Source of the DNA: Xanthomonas hortorum
GTDB lineage: Bacteria; Pseudomonadota; Gammaproteobacteria; Xanthomonadales; Xanthomonadaceae
Direction of reading: 5' to 3'
Length of the DNA: 64,000 bases
NCBI RefSeq assembly: GCF_024339125.1
Contig: NZ_CP101417.1
Location: 4,661,001 to 4,725,000, forward strand
The position numbers and the translations under genes were made by a program. The notes beneath the pieces are model-generated. The model saw only the letters and a list, made by a program, of their open reading frames with translations, was not told the origin of the DNA and ran no database searches. Shown here piece by piece: positions 28,003 to 36,844 of this stretch (within the stretch, counting starts at the first letter, position 1; each line of letters begins with the position of its first letter).

Positions 28003-28314
28003 TCATCGCGGCTTGACCGGGGGTCCCTTGCGGTACTCGTTGGGAGTGAATACCCACATCCCGGAATAACGCTGAAGGTTTCGGGCGCGCATTCGGAAAA
28101 GCCAGCGCAATCCAAGCAACCTGAAAATCATTTCGTCCCTCTTTGCCATTTGCTGCATGCCAAAGATGATGACGGGGATGGTGAGCAGGTACCAAAGATT
28201 GATGTACATCCCCAGCAGCAAGCCACCGCCCGCACCGATGAAGAAAGGGATATAAGGCACCCCCAAGAACATCGCAGGGCGGGTGCAGCCGCGGAAGAGT
28301 ACGTCTTTATGCAT
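28003..28314 (-). CDS. virB3: VirB3, T4SS inner-membrane protein
   Basis: A 103-residue protein typical of VirB3: DVLFRGCTRPAMFLGVPYIPF at the N-terminus, one or two hydrophobic segments (FFIGAGGGLLLGMYINLWYLLTIPVIIFG), then a basic cytoplasmic tail (KRDEMIFRLLGLRWLFRMRARN). VirB3 works with VirB4 and VirB6 in the inner-membrane complex. It overlaps virB2 by 8 bp. Confidence 0.93.
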   Translation of the reverse strand: MHKDVLFRGCTRPAMFLGVPYIPFFIGAGGGLLLGMYINLWYLLTIPVIIFGMQQMAKRDEMIFRLLGLRWLFRMRARNLQRYSGMWVFTPNEYRKGPPVKPR

Positions 28315-28714
28315 AGTACTGAGCTATCTGCAGCAGCGAGGAGGTGAGTGTCGAGCACTCCTCAGCGCCTCCCTCCTTGTTCTGAAGGATCATATTTGCA
28401 ATCTGGCCCGCAGCACCGATCAAAACGCCACCAATAAGGATAGGGGACACCTCGGAGATGCGCTTGTGTGCAAATGCGATCTGATAGCCGGCCACGATGA
28501 CGGCGATGGTGACGACGGCGATCGAGCCCATGTTCAACAGTTTCGTCACGTTATTCAGGAAGCCACAAACCCGGGCATCGGTGCCGCCGAGGTCATTTGT
28601 CGCCCCGGCACCACCGGCCACCAACAGCAGCGAGGTGAACACCAGTGCCTTCATCGCCTGAGCGCCAACCATCTTGGCATTTGCCATTGTCTTCTTGTCG
28701 ATTTCAAACTTCAT
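28307..28714 (-). CDS. virB2: VirB2, major T4SS pilin
   Basis: A 135-residue prepilin. Start ATG 28714 follows AAGGAG. A long signal segment (MKALVFTSLLLVAGGAGA) precedes the mature pilin, with two hydrophobic helices (LLNMGSIAVVTIAVIVAGYQIAFA and SPILIGGVLIGAAGQIANMIL) joined by a short basic loop HKR, the VirB2 pattern. It has two cysteines that could pair. A frame from 28783 overlaps virB1 and is not needed. Confidence 0.93.
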   Translation of the reverse strand: MKFEIDKKTMANAKMVGAQAMKALVFTSLLLVAGGAGATNDLGGTDARVCGFLNNVTKLLNMGSIAVVTIAVIVAGYQIAFAHKRISEVSPILIGGVLIGAAGQIANMILQNKEGGAEECSTLTSSLLQIAQYYA

Positions 28715-28772
28715 GTCTAACTCCTTGGGAACAGAGGGGGTCCAGCAGCCATATCCTTGGCGATCTTCCATC

Positions 28773-29609
28773 CTAAAAAACAAATGCGCTGTCTATTTGC
28801 GGAGCCGTCTGTGGTGCAAGCGGCATTGAGACGGAATTTGCGGGTTGATCAGTCTTCATCGAGGCCTGCGGTGCGACGGCGGGCAACGCCACCCCACGCC
28901 CCTGGCCTGTCGGCTTTATCACATACAGCTCGTTCTCCGCCGCAGGAGCCACAGGAGTGGCCCGGCTCGGCAGAGAGTAAGGTACCGACGGTGCCGATAG
29001 CATAGGCCCCGACGGTGAAGCCACCGTGTTGCCGGCACCGGATAGATCCTGAATACGACGCGCGACAATCGCATCTGCCAATTCGGCGGCCGCCTGCTTA
29101 AGCGGATTGGCAGGCCGCAACTGCACCTGGCGGGTCGGCACGACCGCAATGGGCTCGGGTCCAGGCGATGCTACCGACTGACGAATGGATGCATAGATCT
29201 TTTGGACATAACCATGTTTGAAGCCGGTCTCGAAGTTGCCGGAGTAGTAACAGCTGAACGATTTGCCCCAATTAGCGCCTGAGCGCGAATGGCACTCCGC
29301 TAAAATCCTTGAAGCAGCGACAAGATTGGGGCATTTGTCGAATGCCATCTCGTAACTGGTCAGCCCGTACTTCTGCAGGTTGTAGCGATTGACTTGGCCT
29401 AGCCCCAGGGAGAAGTTATAACCCTTCTGTTCCAGCATCTTGGCGGTGGCGACTGCCTCAGCCAAACCCCGTGGCTCACGCACCAAGCGCCCGCCAACCA
29501 CACCGATGGCATACGGATTGCGCGACGACTCGACACGGACAACGTGCTGCATTACCTCGCCAGGAACAGCAAGTCCAGTGCACCCCATCAGTTCCATGCC
29601 AGGCAACAT
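28773..29609 (-). CDS. virB1: VirB1, lytic transglycosylase of the T4SS
   Basis: A 278-residue protein that opens peptidoglycan for assembly of the channel. From MLPGMELMGCTGLAVPGEV it shows the SLT fold with the catalytic Glu in VVRVESSRNPYAIGVVGG, followed by FSLGLGQVNRYNLQKYGL and SCYYSGNFETGFKHGYVQKIY (up to about 165). A Pro/Ala-rich C-terminal region of about 110 residues follows (VB1*-like). ATG 29609 follows an AGGAG-like site; a longer frame to 29663 overlaps virB11. Confidence 0.93.
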   Translation of the reverse strand: MLPGMELMGCTGLAVPGEVMQHVVRVESSRNPYAIGVVGGRLVREPRGLAEAVATAKMLEQKGYNFSLGLGQVNRYNLQKYGLTSYEMAFDKCPNLVAASRILAECHSRSGANWGKSFSCYYSGNFETGFKHGYVQKIYASIRQSVASPGPEPIAVVPTRQVQLRPANPLKQAAAELADAIVARRIQDLSGAGNTVASPSGPMLSAPSVPYSLPSRATPVAPAAENELYVIKPTGQGRGVALPAVAPQASMKTDQPANSVSMPLAPQTAPQIDSAFVF

Positions 29610-29659
29610 GTCATTACTCCTTGCAAAACCAAACCAACCCCAACGAAAGAATTTACCTC

Positions 29660-30718
29660 TCAACTGCCGCGCAAGGTTCTCAGAGGATCGAAGTCGATGC
29701 CTGTAATGAACCGCCGTCCCGCGTGCGCCTTGATGTGAACCACGATGTCGATGGTCATTCTCAGCAAACGCTTGATCACCTCGAACTCCAGACCAGAGCC
29801 TTCGTTGGATGCTTTCACCATCAAGGCCAACTGGTCCCAGGTCTGCTCGACACTACCGGCGTGGCAACTGGTGATGGAACCCGGATGTCCCGAAGCGCAG
29901 TTACGGATGAAGTAGAACGACTCATCACCTCGCAACTCGGCCAGGATGATGCGATCCGGCTTCATGCGCAGGCACGCCTCCATACAACTCTTGGCAGTCA
30001 CGTTGCTGGCGCTCTGCCCGCCCTTCGAGTACAGCAGGTGCACGGAATTAGGCTGACTGATAAAAAGCTCTCTAGCGTCCTCGATGGTCACCAGGCGCTC
30101 TTGGTTCGGAATATGATTGACCAACGCCTTCATGAAGGTGGTCTTGCCGCTGCCGGTCGCTCCAGCAACGACGACGTTCTTCTTGTACAACACGCACTTT
30201 TTGAAGAACTCGGCATAGTCACGCTTGCGTCGTAACTCCAGCAACTCCTGATCATGATCGCTGACATCCGCAGACTGTTCCAGCACCTCGTCGAAGAAAC
30301 CGTCGTGTTTGTACTGCTCCAGCGACTTGGTGTGCTTGGAAGGAAGCCGGATAGTGATGGATACCTTGCCGGCATCACATGCCGGCGGCATCACGAACTG
30401 CGCGCGCTGCCCGGTCGGAAAAGTCAGTGACACCACCGGGTCAGCGTCAGTAATACGTTGTCCGGTATTGCTCTCGTTGACGACCGCCGTACAAAACTGC
30501 CGAGCCCGATCGTAGGTGAGGGACGGCACATCAACCCGCTGCCACCCATGAATGGTCTCAAGATACAACTCACCCGGACGATTGATGCAAATTTCGGTCA
30601 CGTCAGGCGAATTCAGGTAATCCAGGATTCCCAGCACTGAGTACTGGTAATCCAGGAAGTCGTTCGAAATGCGCGCTGTCGGGGAATCATCGATCGTCAT
30701 GGCAGCCATGTCATTCAC
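29660..30718 (-). CDS. virB11: VirB11, T4SS hexameric ATPase
   Basis: A 352-residue traffic ATPase of the VirB11/PilT group. The N-terminal domain covers about 20-140. Walker A GATGSGKT is near residue 181, the Asp box is LVTIEDARELF, Walker B is RIILAELRGDE, and the His box is SGHPGSITSCHAGS. It switches the system between pilus building and substrate transport together with VirB4 and VirD4. The start overlaps the virB10 stop by 4 bp. Confidence 0.97.
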   Translation of the reverse strand: MNDMAAMTIDDSPTARISNDFLDYQYSVLGILDYLNSPDVTEICINRPGELYLETIHGWQRVDVPSLTYDRARQFCTAVVNESNTGQRITDADPVVSLTFPTGQRAQFVMPPACDAGKVSITIRLPSKHTKSLEQYKHDGFFDEVLEQSADVSDHDQELLELRRKRDYAEFFKKCVLYKKNVVVAGATGSGKTTFMKALVNHIPNQERLVTIEDARELFISQPNSVHLLYSKGGQSASNVTAKSCMEACLRMKPDRIILAELRGDESFYFIRNCASGHPGSITSCHAGSVEQTWDQLALMVKASNEGSGLEFEVIKRLLRMTIDIVVHIKAHAGRRFITGIDFDPLRTLRGS

Positions 30719-31884
30719 TTCGGCAGGACCGCCGAGAAATCGACGTCCTTGGCAACATAAACGTTCAACACGGTGCCCTGATTGATCGTCAAGGTTGCCG
30801 GACGGCGCCCAGACTTTTCGACAGCCTGCTCGGCAAGCTGCTGCATGCTGCGGGCGGTATTACTTTCAAAAGGCTGCTGAGTGACGATCCCGCTGCCAAC
30901 ACCGATTGTGGTCGTTTCTGGACCATATTCGGCAGCCGCATACTTGAAGGCATCGCTCAGCAAACTGATGAACAGAGCCGATGCAATCTTGTTGCCCCAA
31001 TGGGCGTTGTAGTTGCCTGGATGGCCAGCGCTGCCCAACGTATCAATACCAGGCCCCACGAGCGTGACATCCAGCCCGGTCGGCGTGGTAACCCGATCCC
31101 AGACCACCTGCAGGCGCCGTGTCGTTGGCTCTCCGGCGCCATACTGACCAAGCATCTTGGAACCCTTCGGCAGCAGCAGGTTATGCCCGTTGATGGAGTA
31201 CACCGGCTCAGTCACGATGCAAGATGTATAGCCACCGAAATCGGAAATGATCCGGGTCTCGAGAATGCAGCGAATGTACGTACCACGCACCAACAATCCG
31301 TCCGGGTTGCTAATCGGCTTTGCCAGTGTGACAGCAGTGTCTTCCTCTCCAGGTGCAGCTGGCGGACCAGGTTGACCGGGCATGCCTGCGCCATTCACAG
31401 CGGATTCGGCGAGGATTCGGCGCTCCAACAATGTAGGACCGCGCTGACGTTCCGGCGCAGAACCGGCCTCTTCGCTATCAACAGTCGGCATCGGCGGCAG
31501 TGGCGGCAGACTCGGCTGCTGCGCGAGAGGCACGGGTGCCTCTTCGACGGGCGCAGTCATATTTTGCGGTAGCGCAGGCGCCACAACAGTCTCAGCTCGC
31601 GGCTTCGGCGGTGCCGAATCGTCCCCACTTTGCGTTGCTAGCCAGAAAATAACGAGAATCAGCAGAGCGGCGATGGCAGCCAGAAACACGAGCGCCTTAC
31701 GGTTCAGCCGCTTGATGTCGCTGGAGCGTAGCACCGGCTCATTAGCATCCAGGTCAGGCGTGGCACCTGCCTGTTGACGTGCAAAGTACGGGTTGTTGCG
31801 CTCATCGTACTCGCCGTTTCGCGGCTCTTCCCCGCGGTTTGCCGGGGAGTGATCGTCTGGGCTGTTTGGAATATTCGAGTTCAC
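30715..31884 (-). CDS. virB10: VirB10, envelope-spanning core-complex subunit
   Basis: A 389-residue protein. A cytoplasmic N-terminus rich in Asn/Glu precedes one membrane segment (ALVFLAAIAALLILVIFWLAT, about 68-88). A Pro-rich periplasmic linker (90-170) follows, and then the conserved TrbI/VirB10 C-terminal domain (RGTYIRCILETRIISDFGGYTSCIV ... VLNVYVAKDVDFSAV). It forms the outer-membrane core ring with VirB7 and VirB9. It overlaps virB9 and virB11 by 4 bp each. Confidence 0.97.
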   Translation of the reverse strand: MNSNIPNSPDDHSPANRGEEPRNGEYDERNNPYFARQQAGATPDLDANEPVLRSSDIKRLNRKALVFLAAIAALLILVIFWLATQSGDDSAPPKPRAETVVAPALPQNMTAPVEEAPVPLAQQPSLPPLPPMPTVDSEEAGSAPERQRGPTLLERRILAESAVNGAGMPGQPGPPAAPGEEDTAVTLAKPISNPDGLLVRGTYIRCILETRIISDFGGYTSCIVTEPVYSINGHNLLLPKGSKMLGQYGAGEPTTRRLQVVWDRVTTPTGLDVTLVGPGIDTLGSAGHPGNYNAHWGNKIASALFISLLSDAFKYAAAEYGPETTTIGVGSGIVTQQPFESNTARSMQQLAEQAVEKSGRRPATLTINQGTVLNVYVAKDVDFSAVLPK

Positions 31885-32648
31885 TTTTGCTTGTTCCTTC
31901 GCAGACCGAGGACGTTATCGCCGTGGCGAACCACCAGGAAAGGATAGGTCCCATGCACAATCAGGGTATTGCCTTCCACCGTCGTATTGACGAGAAAATC
32001 CTCGGCATGTTCTTTCTCTCGAGCGAATACCGCTGGGAAATTCCCAGTCGGAAAACGCGTCAAATCCATGTTGATGTAAGTAAACTTGCCATCATCGTAC
32101 ACCCGGCTTGGAATCAACCAGGATTTCTTGGTACGCGTGGAGTAATCATAATCATAGTAGTAACGACGATCCTTCAGGATCTTTGCGTTCAACAGTGGAC
32201 CTTTCTTCGATGTGTCTGCATCTTCCACGTTGTTGAAGCTCGTGTCTTTCGGGTAGGTGAACACAACCTTGTATTGAACACCCGCCTGTTTCGCCTGCTC
32301 GAGGCGCTGCCAATCTGTTGCAACCACCTTGAGCTCAAGAATGTAAGAATGCGTCGCCGTACGAATCATCATGTTCGTGTCGACGTCGACATTTTTGGGT
32401 TTCAGATAAAATACATTCTCACGCCGAGTGAGTTCCCAGCCACCAGTGAACCCGGTACTGTAGTCCAGGATTTTCTCATTCGGGCTCAGCTCGACCTGAG
32501 TGGTAATCCCCAGACCCGTACGCACCTGATAGATACGATCAGGCGCATATTCGTATTCCTGAACCACCTGCGCCGCTACTGAAAAAGCACATAGTGCAAG
32601 TGGCAGTGCTGAAAATAACGCAGCCCTGTACCGATTAAAGAGTTTCAT
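31881..32648 (-). CDS. virB9: VirB9, core-complex subunit
   Basis: A 255-residue periplasmic protein with signal peptide (LFSALPLALCAFSVAAQ). It has the CagX/VirB9 pattern: an N-terminal domain (EYAPDRIYQVRTGLGITTQVELSPNEKI, VFYLKPKNVDVDTNMMIRT) and a C-terminal VirB7-binding domain (PSRVYDDGKFTYINM, VVRHGDNVLGLRR). It overlaps both neighbours by 4 bp, the signature of a tightly coupled operon. Confidence 0.97.
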   Translation of the reverse strand: MKLFNRYRAALFSALPLALCAFSVAAQVVQEYEYAPDRIYQVRTGLGITTQVELSPNEKILDYSTGFTGGWELTRRENVFYLKPKNVDVDTNMMIRTATHSYILELKVVATDWQRLEQAKQAGVQYKVVFTYPKDTSFNNVEDADTSKKGPLLNAKILKDRRYYYDYDYSTRTKKSWLIPSRVYDDGKFTYINMDLTRFPTGNFPAVFAREKEHAEDFLVNTTVEGNTLIVHGTYPFLVVRHGDNVLGLRRNKQK

Positions 32649-33667
32649 CGACCGCTTGCTCCATTGACATTATTCGGCGTCCCTTGGGGTTGAATCGCAG
32701 GCTGACCCGGTGGCTGCATCTGATCGGGAAACGCTGGCTGTGCTTGCTGTTGCGGCACGCCACCCTGCGGCAAGGCTCCTTGCTGGAGCGGAACGCCGCC
32801 TTGCGGGACTGCACCAGAGACATTTGCCGCATTCGGATCGACAACGCCCGTGCCAGGCTGCTGTGCCGCTGCTTGAGGCTGCGCGTTGATGACGGCACCA
32901 GCCGCAGGCGCTGCTGGCAGCGAGGAGTAGTCGTTATCGACCCGATAATCTGTCACCCGAAATCCAAGGGGATTTTCGACACGCAGGCTATCACTCATCT
33001 CCAGATTGTCCTGATAGACGAATCCCATAGTCGCAATTTTGTTATCGAGCAGCGTGGAAAGCGTTGAATTCTTGTCATATACGGTTCGCTGGAAGCGCAC
33101 GGTCGCACCTTTGTAAGGTTGGCCTTTCCCACCAATCAGCGTGATACTCAGGATATTGACGCGCACTGCACGAAGCTTGCCGTATATATTCAACGGCCGT
33201 AGAGGATTGTTTGAAGAATGCAGTGCGCGATATTCGTTTACAACATTTGTCGTGCCCATTGCTGACACGGTATTCCAGTCACGCTGACCGATGATCGACA
33301 AATCGAACGATTCGCGGGCAATGATGAAGCGTGCGATATTGCTGCGCGCCAAGGCCTCACTCGTAGTAATCGTCCGCCCACCAAAATTCGCTTCAAGCTT
33401 GGCGATAGTGCTTGTGCCCGAATAGGCGTCTGCCATGACCAGATAAGGCACTTTCTCCTTCAACGGCAACATGTAGTAATAGCCGCCCGCAGTCATGACC
33501 GTCACGACCATCGACAAGGTCGCCACAATCCACGCACGCTTTTCACTGCGGCGCGCAAGATCAGCGATGCTCACCTCGTAATTAACCGCCTTCTGGACGG
33601 CTGCACCGACTTGGGCAGATCCATCTTTCTCACTGACCTTCTTACGCAACATGTCTAGATCCGTCAC
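32645..33667 (-). CDS. virB8: VirB8 with long Gln/Pro-rich C-terminal extension
   Basis: A 340-residue bitopic inner-membrane protein: a short cytoplasmic part, one membrane segment near residues 45-65 (AWIVATLSMVVTVMTAGGYYYM), and the periplasmic NTF2-like VirB8 domain (up to about 245, ending near LGFRVTDYRVDND). About 90 residues rich in Gln, Pro, Ala and Gly follow, with repeated QGGVP motifs. VirB8 nucleates assembly in the inner membrane. The tail is unusually long relative to classical VirB8 (about 240 residues). The 114-bp gap to virB7 holds no gene. Confidence 0.95.
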   Translation of the reverse strand: MTDLDMLRKKVSEKDGSAQVGAAVQKAVNYEVSIADLARRSEKRAWIVATLSMVVTVMTAGGYYYMLPLKEKVPYLVMADAYSGTSTIAKLEANFGGRTITTSEALARSNIARFIIARESFDLSIIGQRDWNTVSAMGTTNVVNEYRALHSSNNPLRPLNIYGKLRAVRVNILSITLIGGKGQPYKGATVRFQRTVYDKNSTLSTLLDNKIATMGFVYQDNLEMSDSLRVENPLGFRVTDYRVDNDYSSLPAAPAAGAVINAQPQAAAQQPGTGVVDPNAANVSGAVPQGGVPLQQGALPQGGVPQQQAQPAFPDQMQPPGQPAIQPQGTPNNVNGASGR

Positions 33668-33781
33668 CGTGGGGCCTTGTCAGGCCTGAAACTGTTGCCG
33701 CGATGGGTTGCGGGCATCTGGGAGGCATGGACGTCCTTGTAAATGTGATGCCACAGGTGCATCGCATCAGTCGACGCGTCC

Positions 33782-34201
33782 TTAAAGCTTGGATCCGGTT
33801 GATACCGCTACGGGCTGCACGAGCAGCTTGTTGGCAGACACTGATACCGAGACTCCTTGCGCCGCGTACACAGCACTGAGCTCAGTGGCGGCCTGCTGCA
33901 CGCTGGTGGTGCTGATATTCGAAACTGGTGCGATCAGGGTGTAGTCCGACGGCAAGTTGTAGGACAACTGCATGTTGGAGTCTGCGGCCCAACGCTCAAG
34001 CATTGTCTTCAGCGTGCCATCCATCGGCGTGGCCTGATACGTGTAGGAGGTGTAGAGCGGAATTTCGGTCGGGGCCTCGTCAAAGTGATTGACGTGCTTC
34101 CAGCGCCCGCCAAAGTCAGGAGCAGGCTTGGTCGCGCAGGCGCCAGCCAACATGGCAGCCGCTAACACCAATGACAGCTTGGACACATACATCGGATTCA
34201 C
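33782..34201 (-). CDS. virB7: VirB7 outer-membrane lipoprotein with N0-type domain
   Basis: 139 residues from a GTG start (34201), with GGAG 8 nt upstream; an in-frame ATG lies 9 bp later. Signal peptide with lipobox MLAGAC (Cys22), a short VirB9-binding linker (KPAPDFGGRWKHVNHFDEAP), and a folded domain (YQATPMDGTLKTMLERWAADSNMQLSYNLPSDYTLI ... AATELSAVYAAQGVSVSVSANKLLVQPV) resembling the N0 domain of secretins. Classical VirB7 proteins are about 50 residues; the added N0 domain is a hallmark of xanthomonad X-T4SSs. First gene of the virB7-B8-B9-B10-B11 run. Confidence 0.95.
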   Translation of the reverse strand: MNPMYVSKLSLVLAAAMLAGACATKPAPDFGGRWKHVNHFDEAPTEIPLYTSYTYQATPMDGTLKTMLERWAADSNMQLSYNLPSDYTLIAPVSNISTTSVQQAATELSAVYAAQGVSVSVSANKLLVQPVAVSTGSKL

Positions 34202-34537
34202 TCTGACTTCTCCAACTCAGGAAATTTCGGGCTTGATGATGGGCAGCACTGCAGCCCCGCGCACCTAACAGTGGCGGAGCTATGAGGGCTTTGAGAAACC
34301 GGTTGGAAACGCGAGGCGCACATGACCCGCCCAAGCGGGCGAAGCAGTGCAGCGCATACGCGTAGACAAAGATGAGCACACAGAAGAACCATCCATAGCC
34401 TTACTCCTATACGACCCCGTCCGGCGCCGCCCCTTAACAAAAAATCAACAATGCAGGAATTTCGGGTAACTTTGCCTTTAACGGACACATGAGTCAAGAA
34501 TTACCCATCCACACATGCACCCAAAACGTGATGGATA
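34202..34537 (-). promoter_or_regulatory. virD4-virB7 intergenic region
   Basis: 336 bp without a convincing gene, between the virD4 stop and virB7 on the same strand, so a promoter for the virB operon is expected here. Minus-strand GTTAA and GTTAC elements (34466-34482) sit before an AT-rich stretch at 34438-34460. CpxR is known to control the vir locus of Xanthomonas citri, but the spacing here does not match a GTAAA-N5-GTAAA box, so I do not assign it. Confidence 0.45.
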
Positions 34538-36211
34538 TCACACTCTAATGGAAAGCGTTTTCACGTCCGTCTTGGGCAGCAGTCGCGCGGTGAAGTAACG
34601 ATCTTCGTAGTAGCGGATCTTGTCGCACTTCACAGGATGCGGAATACCTTCATACAGGAACACTTCTTTCTCGTTGCCCATTGCCTTGAGCTCCTGGGGA
34701 AGCATCAGTGCACGCCGCTCTTCGGAAACACTACGGGTCGTCTCTCGGCCCCGGGTGATGTTTTTCTTCTTGATCGTCGTGTAACCCAGCATCTCCGAGT
34801 AATCGTTCGCGTCCTGCTGCTCGCGCGGCGCGTACAGGATCTGCAGCGCGTGGTTGGTGATGATGGTGCGCGACAGGTCTTTACCGTATGTCGCATCCAG
34901 CTGCGCCATGCTCTGGATGATCGGCAGCAGCCTGAGGTTGTACCCCGCCATGTACGCGACCGCGGTCGCGATGATGTCGACTTTGCCGATTGAGGTGAAT
35001 TCGTCCATCAACAACAAGCACTGGTACTTGAGTTCCGGATTGGACTTCGGAAGCTCCCGCGTGTTGAGGTTGATGATCTGGCTGAAGAGCAGGTTGATGA
35101 TCAGCCTGCTTTCGGCGAGCTTGTTGGGCTGGATGCCGATGTAGATGGTCATCTTCTTCTTGCGAAGATCGGTCAGCATGAAGTCGTCAGCACTGGTTGC
35201 CGCATCCAGTACGGGGTTGATCCATGCGTTGAGCGGCTCTTTCAAGGTGCCCATGATCGATGCAAAGGTCTCATCGGCTTGTGACAGCATGTTGGCAAAC
35301 GCCGAGCGTGCGTTGCTGCTAAGGAATCTGCGCTCGGAGAGTGACTTCAGATATTTCTTCAGGTCTGTGCCATCTCCGGACGACAGCCGATAAATGCCGC
35401 CGAGCGTGGGCGCACCTGCGCCGCCCGGGAAGCCAAGTGACAGTTCCTCATCCTGGTTTTCGAACAGGTACAGCGCGAACGCCATGAACGCATTGCGCGC
35501 CTGGCTGACCCAGAATTTTTGATCGTCCGATCCGTCTGGATACAGCATGGCCGCGATGCTCATCAGGTCCGACACGCGGAACGCGGGATCGTTCGACACG
35601 TAGGTCAGGGGATTCCAGCGGTGGGTACGCCTGTCTTCCGCAAACGGATTGAAGAGAAAGACCTCATGCCCTTGGCTGGCGCGCCAGCCACTGGTCAGGT
35701 CGAAGTTTTCCTGCTTGATGTCCAGGACAACGATCGATTCCTGATATTCGAGCAGATTGGGGATGACTACACCAACGCCCTTGCCGGAGCGCGTGGGCGC
35801 GGCAAGGATCACGAATTGCTGCCCGCTTAGTCGCACCAGCTTGCCGTTGAACTTGCCGACGACAATTCCATTACCACTCGGCTTGAACAACCCGTGCTTG
35901 GAAAGATCTGCGGCTCCGGCAAAGCGCGCGTCACCATGCAGCGCACGTGGCTTTGGCTTGAGCACAAGCACAACCGTAATGGCCCAGACGATCCCCGGCA
36001 GACCAAAGCCGAGCACGCCAGCCATCTTGATCTTGGTCGCGTAAGGCGCCACTTCCGGCAATCCCAACGCGCTGACGTAGCGGTAGTAGGTGTCCCAGGA
36101 ATACAACCCGGTATCGAGTCGCAACAGCAGCAATGTCAGATACCCGGACAGGGCATATCCAACGAGCAACGTCACCGCAGTGGCGATTGCAATTATTTTA
36201 GCTTTGGACAC
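34538..36211 (-). CDS. virD4: VirD4 coupling protein
   Basis: A 557-residue type IV coupling ATPase. Two N-terminal membrane segments (IIAIATAVTLLVGYALSGYLTLLLL and IKMAGVLGFGLPGIVWAITVVLVL) precede Walker A (APTRSGKGVGVVIPNLL, near 138) and Walker B (LLLMDEFTSIG, near 398). The all-alpha domain, which in Xanthomonas recognises XVIPCD effectors, lies in between. It selects toxins and passes them to the channel. It heads the locus, 37 bp after a small ORF. Confidence 0.97.
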   Translation of the reverse strand: MSKAKIIAIATAVTLLVGYALSGYLTLLLLRLDTGLYSWDTYYRYVSALGLPEVAPYATKIKMAGVLGFGLPGIVWAITVVLVLKPKPRALHGDARFAGAADLSKHGLFKPSGNGIVVGKFNGKLVRLSGQQFVILAAPTRSGKGVGVVIPNLLEYQESIVVLDIKQENFDLTSGWRASQGHEVFLFNPFAEDRRTHRWNPLTYVSNDPAFRVSDLMSIAAMLYPDGSDDQKFWVSQARNAFMAFALYLFENQDEELSLGFPGGAGAPTLGGIYRLSSGDGTDLKKYLKSLSERRFLSSNARSAFANMLSQADETFASIMGTLKEPLNAWINPVLDAATSADDFMLTDLRKKKMTIYIGIQPNKLAESRLIINLLFSQIINLNTRELPKSNPELKYQCLLLMDEFTSIGKVDIIATAVAYMAGYNLRLLPIIQSMAQLDATYGKDLSRTIITNHALQILYAPREQQDANDYSEMLGYTTIKKKNITRGRETTRSVSEERRALMLPQELKAMGNEKEVFLYEGIPHPVKCDKIRYYEDRYFTARLLPKTDVKTLSIRV

Positions 36212-36248
36212 GCGACCCTACTCCTTAGGCTTACATCTCGACGGACGT

Positions 36249-36491
36249 CTAGCGACGGACAACCGGCTTGTGATCGATCAGATCTGACTTGCGCCCGCCG
36301 CTTTCGCTCTCGACCAGCGAGTCGATCCAGACCTTGGCTTGATCCAGGGAGAGATCCGGCGTTATCCGGGTACCGGCGTCTGTCACAACGGCATATGCCA
36401 CCACCGTGTCAGGCGCGTAGATTTCTTCCCGGGTGATTGCCACCACACGGTATCTCCCTCTGGTCAGCACGGTGTGCTGATACTCGTCCAT
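36249..36491 (-). CDS. Small conserved protein upstream of virD4
   Basis: An 80-residue acidic protein (MDEYQHTVLTRGRYRVVAITREEIYAP ... GRKSDLIDHKPVVRR) without signal peptide or membrane segment. It lies 37 bp before virD4 in the same orientation and is probably co-transcribed. I do not recognise a family. The 187 bp from here to the integrated element show no gene and should hold the promoter. Confidence 0.7.
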   Translation of the reverse strand: MDEYQHTVLTRGRYRVVAITREEIYAPDTVVAYAVVTDAGTRITPDLSLDQAKVWIDSLVESESGGRKSDLIDHKPVVRR

Positions 36492-36678
36492 TGCCAGCCT
36501 TCCTTTCGTCAGCGCGGAAGCGATGCTAAAGCAAGACGTGTGATGGAGAAAGCGGTTTCAACAACGCTGACAGATCCGCAGACCAGCCTTATGCAAACGA
36601 CGCGTGCCGATGGCTATATTGAGATCGCAACAAGATGATCGTGTTCAAACCACTCAAGTCGCCGTGCATCCGGACTTG

Positions 36679-36726
36679 GAGTGGTGGGCGGTACAGGGTT
36701 CGAACCTGTGACCCCTACCATGTCAA
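36679..36726. other. attL, displaced tRNA-Val 3' end
   Basis: 48 bp identical to 48624-48671, covering the 3' half of tRNA-Val(GAC) from the CCA end to the anticodon loop plus 3 bp beyond. Here it is not followed by the rest of a tRNA, so it is the displaced copy created by integration. Confidence 0.93.
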
Positions 36727-36821
36727 CGGGATTCTAGGGGTAGCTGTAGTAAGGCATTAGCCTGCAAAGCCTTGATTAAACGTCTCATTGGATGCGAGTG
36801 CGTCCATATACGTTTGCTTTT

Positions 36822-36840
36822 TTGCAGGAGCGTTGCAGGA
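36822..36840. repeat. Paired TTGCAGGA repeats, left end
   Basis: TTGCAGGA-N3-TTGCAGGA, 96 bp inside attL and immediately before the integrase start. The same pair with the same 11-bp spacing occurs at 48540-48558 near attR. Candidate integrase arm-binding sites; the second copy also overlaps the integrase ribosome binding site. Confidence 0.65.
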
Positions 36841-36844
36841 AGCC

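Noticed and set aside
34460..34490. CpxR box upstream of virB7
   Set aside because: GTTAA and GTTAC are present, but the spacing and sequence do not match the GTAAA-N5-GTAAA consensus well enough.
34198..34497. 99-codon frame between virD4 and virB7
   Set aside because: Cys-rich, low-complexity translation with no ribosome binding site or family; the region is better explained as regulatory.
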